Assembly (NCBI GenBank): GCA_029718625.1
Contig: CM056379.1
Span: forward strand, 52,349,579 to 52,413,578
Reading direction: 5' to 3'
Source: Synaphobranchus kaupii
Taxonomy: Eukaryota; Chordata; Actinopteri; Anguilliformes; Synaphobranchidae
DNA: 64,000 nt
Shown here: piece after piece, positions 59,460 to 64,000 of the stretch
Layout of the letters: each line of letters starts with the position of its first letter
How positions within the stretch are numbered: position 1 is the stretch's first letter
Position numbers and translations under genes: made by a program
Notes under the pieces: model-generated
Told to the model about the DNA's origin: nothing
What the model saw: only the letters and a program-made list of their open reading frames with translations
The model's database searches: none

Positions 59460-62400
59460 GCGCACCTAAGAGAGATGAGAGAGAGTGCAAGAGAAAGAAG
59501 AGTGAGAACGAGAGTGAAAGAGATTTGTATGCTAGAGAGCAGGGACTACTGTTCTGTCCCTGGGGGTCAGGGGTTATGGCTCTGTCTGTTCCACCGCCCA
59601 TTCCACGCCACCTTTACACCTGTGCCCTCTCGCCCCACCTTTTGGTTCACTGAGCTTTGGGAGCGAAGGACGACTCTGATCAGGTGATAATTCTATCCCA
59701 ACCCCCACCTTCCCTTACGCTAACAGGCAAGGTAAGGCCATCTACCTTCACCCTGTCAACATCAAAATTGAGACCGATAGAAGAGACAAAGCTTGACTGC
59801 AGGGAAACACCACAGCCTCCATCTGTGAGGTAACACTTGGATTGGATTGTGGTGGCAACTCGCACACAGGGACAGGCCACACGTGTTATGTCCTGTGGGT
59901 TGCTGTCCGCGCTCCTGCCAGCACCAGCCCCCCCCCCCCCCTCATCACATAATACAATGTAGCATTTCCATGAGGAATTTCATGGACAGCTTGAGGCAGC
60001 TCTTGAAGAATCAGCTTTTGTACGCTCTCTGGAAGCATTCGGTACAGGGCAGTGATGTTCCACAAGCCCCAGACTTTCAGCAGAAGACAAGATGGAAACT
60101 TCTGACTAATACAAACTTTGCTAATAAACAGACTAGCTGGTAGCTGTTTTTTTCCCAACAGTATCCCAGTGTAGTAATTGTGGGATGTCTGAGAAACTGC
60201 ACAAACCTTTGTAATTATTATTCAGAGAGATTGTAACCCAAATATTTACACTGGAAAATTAAGAAGGACAGTGAAATGCAGTTACTAGCAATATTTTAAG
60301 TCGTCTATATATATGCGTGTGTGTAGTCTAAGGAAATTGTTGTGGAGTTGGTTATTTTGGCAGACAAATCATCTATTATCTGGGGTTTTGAACTTGACAA
60401 GCCAAAACTAGCTTTGCAGTCATAACTAACAGATGCTTAGAGACCATCTAAACTCAAAAGGATCAAAGTCCTTGTCGGAGTCTTTAAGAACTATCTGGTT
60501 CCTACTGATACGCGATGAAAGAGATTATGCATCAGAGGGCAGAGTCCTGCAGCACGACAAAGTGTTCCTGTCTGTGTATTTATTTACAAGTGTTTAAAGC
60601 GGTACTAGCGGAAACGGAGAGAGCCCGAGCCTCACTGGTTATGTGTACCCACAGTACAAGGGCTTTTTAAAGCACTGTAAAATAACTGATGTTGCTGGCT
60701 TTGTCACAGCAACATTGTTAGGATGTCATGTGTTAATATAGTTCTCACAGCAGCAACTGGGCATTGCAAGCCAGCTGGGTGTGTCTTTTTAAAAAGAAAA
60801 TGTATGTACAATTGTACGTTTGTTTTCAAAAAGCCAAATGAAAAACAATCGGAAATGAAAAATGCATCCTACATCCACTGATAATGTGATGTGGACTGAA
60901 TGGCAATTACATTAACCCCCATGATGACCAGGTTTTCAGATCTACCTATTCTCAGAGGGAGCCCTGTGTTCCTGTGGGCTAGTTAGGCAGACACAACTTC
61001 TCCTAATATCTTCAGTTAATTATAACTTATTGCTGTATGATAATACTGCTGTTGTACCCTTGAGCCAAGATTCTGTGTAGTTCCTGCCCCGGGCTATTAA
61101 ACATGTTTATGGGATATAAAATAGAAATCTTCTAACTACACACAAGTCACGTAGAAGTCAGCTGAAAATTAACACAAGTAAAATGATTTTGAAGGTTCAC
61201 ATACATATCTCACAGAGTGCATAACCACTTGTTAATATTCAACTCTAGAGTTTAAGAGAGTGATTGTCATTTAAATTGATGTAGCTGAAGGCAATTGTGC
61301 CATGTGAATAGTGCCATTGTTCACAACGGAAGCGAGGTCGCTGCCACCCAACCAATAACCTCAGAGTTTTTGTGTAGCAGCTTTAAAGCAGCAGATCATC
61401 CAGTGAGAAGATTGGAACAATACACAGAGGGACAACATAGTCAAATGAAAGGGTATGGCATGTTCAGAATGTCACGTCACAGTGCTTTGCACGTGTAAAA
61501 TATGGCTCTGACAGTTGGAGAGCAGTATTCTCTTCATCTTCCTTTTTAACAGTACTCAATAATGGCAATATGGGGTATTTTATGCCTATGAATATATTAA
61601 TATGCAATGTGTAATGTCCATGTTTATTTTGGCTGTTTATTGTAACCTGACCTCAAGAGGACCATACAGATGAGACCTAAACATGGCCAGAATTGTAGAA
61701 CCCGTCATATGCACTTCAGAGTTCAAAACACATGGCTGTGGTTTGTCATTGATCTTTATTAAGTACACTTAAAGCTCTTGCCTTTAACAATGCCTAGAAC
61801 AACGAGTTTAGTGTGCTAGGGAGGGGGGGTGGACAGATTGAATTCCAGAGTTTCTTTCCGCATGGTAACAGCAGTGCACATACTGTGGAGCTGCCTGATA
61901 TTCAGTGCTTGCTCAAGGGGACATTTCCAAAGGTTGGAATTATTCCAACTAACTTCTGCTACTTCTTTTTACTAACTGGGTAGACATTGGCAGTGCTAGA
62001 AAACCAGGCTGTATTTAACCTAAACCAACTTCAACTATCAATTTGGAAATCTACACTAGTTGTTCAATCCGTAATGTGGAGGAAGTATTGGGAAGGATTC
62101 ATTTGGGGCAGCACCCAAGAGGACACCGCCTAAAATGGAGTCCAAAAATAAAGCCAGTGCTGTGCAAGCCCCATGTGGCAACATGATATTTTACACAAGC
62201 ACCTTTGAGACAGCTGGCACAGCATGCTAGTCTGACACTGTCAGTGATATCTGCCTCCTTCAGCCCCCAGAGCAAAAAACAGATGGGGGAGGGGTAGTGG
62301 CGAAGGCCAGTGAGATATCAGGGAGGTGAAGGAATTAATGTTAAGATTTTTTTAATTGTACATTTGTATTTTTTACATACTTTTTAAAAGATGTATATTG

Positions 62401-62515
62401 TACACGTGGGTTGTTTTTGTGGGGATTAATTTTGTTTGAAAGTTTTTCTACCAGTGAGCCAAGAAAGTAATTTTCCCCACACAAGATATTAAAATAAAGC
62501 CCTTTTGGTTTATGT
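59460..62515 (+). other. erbb2: Probable erbb2 3' UTR
   Basis: Follows the stop. It has GAGA-rich sequence at 59470-59530, a poly-C run at 59928-59941 and candidate signals AATAAA at 60123, 62147 and 62493. The last has T/G-rich sequence behind it and would give a 3 kb UTR. Small ORFs have no domains. Confidence 0.5.
62493..62498 (+). terminator. erbb2: Candidate distal polyadenylation signal of erbb2
   Basis: AATAAA followed by GCCCTTTTGGTTTATGTGCG. Alternative signals at 60123 and 62147. Confidence 0.4.
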
Positions 62516-62683
62516 GCGTCAGAATGAAGTAATTGCAATAAGTGAAGTCCAACAAATGGCTTGTATGCATGGTATTCCATAAATGTACTTGTGCAAAGAA
62601 ATTTTCCATGAACATGCTTTTAGCAAGATGTGGGTGTGCATTAAATGAATTCCGTCAAAAGGTTCATACAGATTTTAGTGTAT

Positions 62684-62689
62684 TTTATT
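62684..62689 (-). terminator. Candidate polyadenylation signal of the convergent gene
   Basis: TTTATT on the + strand, AATAAA on the minus strand, about 1 kb beyond the stop codon at 63723. It would place the two genes tail to tail, less than 200 bp apart. Confidence 0.35.
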
Positions 62690-63722
62690 AAATTCATTGT
62701 TTGTCTCGGTGGAATATAGATATCCAAGTTTTCTGAAAGCTACCAATGATTTGCATTTTGATTAAAATATTTTCACTTGCATAAATGTGTATAGAATTTT
62801 TAAATAACTTGAACAATAATTTAGAAGTAAGATAATGAAGTTTGCTTTACCTTGACATTAATATAAAGTTAATCAATTGGCCTGGAGGAATTTTTGGACA
62901 TGCCCATCACCAACTTACAATTTACATTCTAAAGCTCTTACCAATGTAGTACATCCTGACTTGTGCAAGATCTTTCAACCGCCTTCTACAAAAGCAAATC
63001 AACACTATTATCTTACAAAACAAAACATATTCTTACAAAATTTTTTTTTTTTTTTTTTTTTTTTAAACAAACAGTAGTTCACAACTTGGAAATCCCTGTA
63101 ACTCAATTTCATGAAAAGACAAGCAATCACTCCCTGATTGATTCATATGAATGCTCCTCATGCACAGCCATCAGAAAAAAAACTTCAGAAATGTCACCAG
63201 AAAAATGAATTTCTGCAGCATAAATAAGATGACCACAGGCTCTCCGTTTTACAGCGAAGCCTGCTGGGTGAAAAAGTGATATGGAAGACCACACATAGTA
63301 GCCATGCACATCTCATCCCTACATTGACTGGTTCAGATTGGGACTTTCCAGGTTGAGGACAGGTAGCCGCTGTTCTGCAGGAGGGGTTGGCCTGTGGGCC
63401 ACTCGCACTGCAACGCCCCCCTCGGACTCCCCACCCCTGCTTTGGTGGCCGTCAGTCTCACCTTGTATAGTTGATGTCCAGCCGGGTACAATGGGACGCA
63501 CAAACATAAGTAACCGTGGAGAGTGGAAGTACAGGCAGAGAGAGAACAGAAGGGATGGGTGTACAGGACAGGGCCTGAGATCCAAACAGCATGTATTGTG
63601 CAGTACATGACCGGTGAGATGGGATTAGTGTGGGAGAGGAAAACAATGTACAGCAGTGAGCGCAGGGGAGGGAGAGAACGGGCGGAGGCCGTTTGGTCTG
63701 AGCTCTGGCCGCCCGTCCGGCT
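62690..63722 (-). other. Probable 3' UTR of the convergent minus-strand gene
   Basis: Non-coding stretch between the candidate poly(A) signal and the stop. Contains a 23-base poly-T run (+ strand, 63042-63064). No independent gene recognised. Confidence 0.4.
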
Positions 63723-63803
63723 TCACATGGCTTTGACTTTGATCTGCTTCATCTTCATCTGCTTCTTCTCCATCTTCTTCTGCTCCCTGCGCTGAGCAGC
63801 CTC
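63723..63803 (-). CDS. ccdc47: Terminal coding exon of a minus-strand gene, probably CCDC47
   Basis: Minus-strand acceptor TGATTTCAG at 63804-63812, then 26 codons, EAAQRREQKKMEKKQMKMKQ followed by IKVKAM, and TGA at 63723-63725. The lysine/methionine-rich helix agrees with the C-terminus I remember for CCDC47 (calumin), an ER membrane protein of the PAT intramembrane-chaperone complex whose basic cytosolic tail contacts the ribosome. Only one exon is in the window and this is recognition from memory, so the name is provisional. It is not MIEN1, the gene tail-to-tail with ERBB2 in mammals, which ends in a CAAX box. Confidence 0.55.
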   Translation of the reverse strand, partial: EAAQRREQKKMEKKQMKMKQIKVKAM

Positions 63804-63811
63804 CTGAAATC

Positions 63812-64000
63812 AGGGTGGGAGGGGTCAACTACTGTTAAACCAGCAGGGATACAGGGTGGGAGGGGTCAACTACTGTTAAACCAGCAGGGATACAGGGTGG
63901 GAGGGGTCAACTACTGTTAAACCAGCAGGGATACAGGGTGGGAGGGGTCAACTACTGTTAAACCAGCAGGGATACAGGGTGGGAGGGGTCAACTACTGTT
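63812..64000. repeat. 41-bp minisatellite running off the window
   Basis: The unit begins GGTGGGAGGGGTCAACTACT and ends AGCAGGGATACAG; about 4.6 identical copies to the last base. It starts within 10 bp of the splice acceptor of the minus-strand exon. Confidence 0.96.

Noticed and set aside
63723..63803. MIEN1 as the convergent gene
   Set aside because: Expected from mammalian synteny, but MIEN1 ends in a short Cys-containing CAAX sequence, whereas this exon ends in a Lys/Met-rich helix.

Overview
This is vertebrate nuclear DNA, almost certainly from a ray-finned fish. The evidence is two multi-exon genes with GT-AG introns and very dense fish-type repeats: Tc1/mariner elements including Sleeping Beauty-type termini, Penelope-like relics with GIY-YIG domains, hAT- and Harbinger-like MITEs, and many minisatellites. 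The gene order pgap3 then erbb2, both on the + strand, is the conserved vertebrate order. The species cannot be named from this window.

Layout. Positions 1-11,600 are mostly pgap3 intron packed with nested inverted-repeat transposons; one pgap3 exon lies at 8358-8420. The next pgap3 exons are at 11611-11672 and 11950-12086. They are followed by an intron with a 7.3 kb 23/21-bp minisatellite (12181-19505), interrupted at its right end by a Tc1-like element (19508-20978). The pgap3 exon at 21146-21350 and the terminal exon at 25827-25890 complete the C-terminal half (176 codons here); the 5' exons lie upstream of the window. The last pgap3 intron carries nested hAT, Penelope and Tc1 debris.

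erbb2 occupies 30531-59459 with 27 coding exons. All splice phases join into an uninterrupted 1282-residue receptor: signal peptide, L1, CR1, L2, CR2, transmembrane helix, tyrosine kinase, and a tail with conserved phosphotyrosine motifs. A TATA box and a two-codon upstream ORF precede the start. Intron 1 (8.9 kb) holds a 27-bp minisatellite, a Tc1-like element with a broken transposase, and a decayed copy of erbb2 exon 4. Other introns hold a Sleeping Beauty-type foldback element, LINE and Penelope relics, MITEs and a 43-bp minisatellite.

At the right edge the terminal coding exon of a convergent minus-strand gene (63723-63803) is visible. Its lysine-rich C-terminus looks like CCDC47. Its acceptor is abutted by a 41-bp tandem repeat that runs off the window.

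The two complete or partial genes are unrelated in function: PGAP3 remodels GPI-anchor lipids in the Golgi, and ERBB2 is the ligandless co-receptor of the EGFR family. The most unusual content is repeat architecture: a four-level nested insertion at 1634-6786 with empty sites visible within the same window, a palindromic core shared by two Tc1-type elements with different termini, and a giant intronic minisatellite open in all three + frames.
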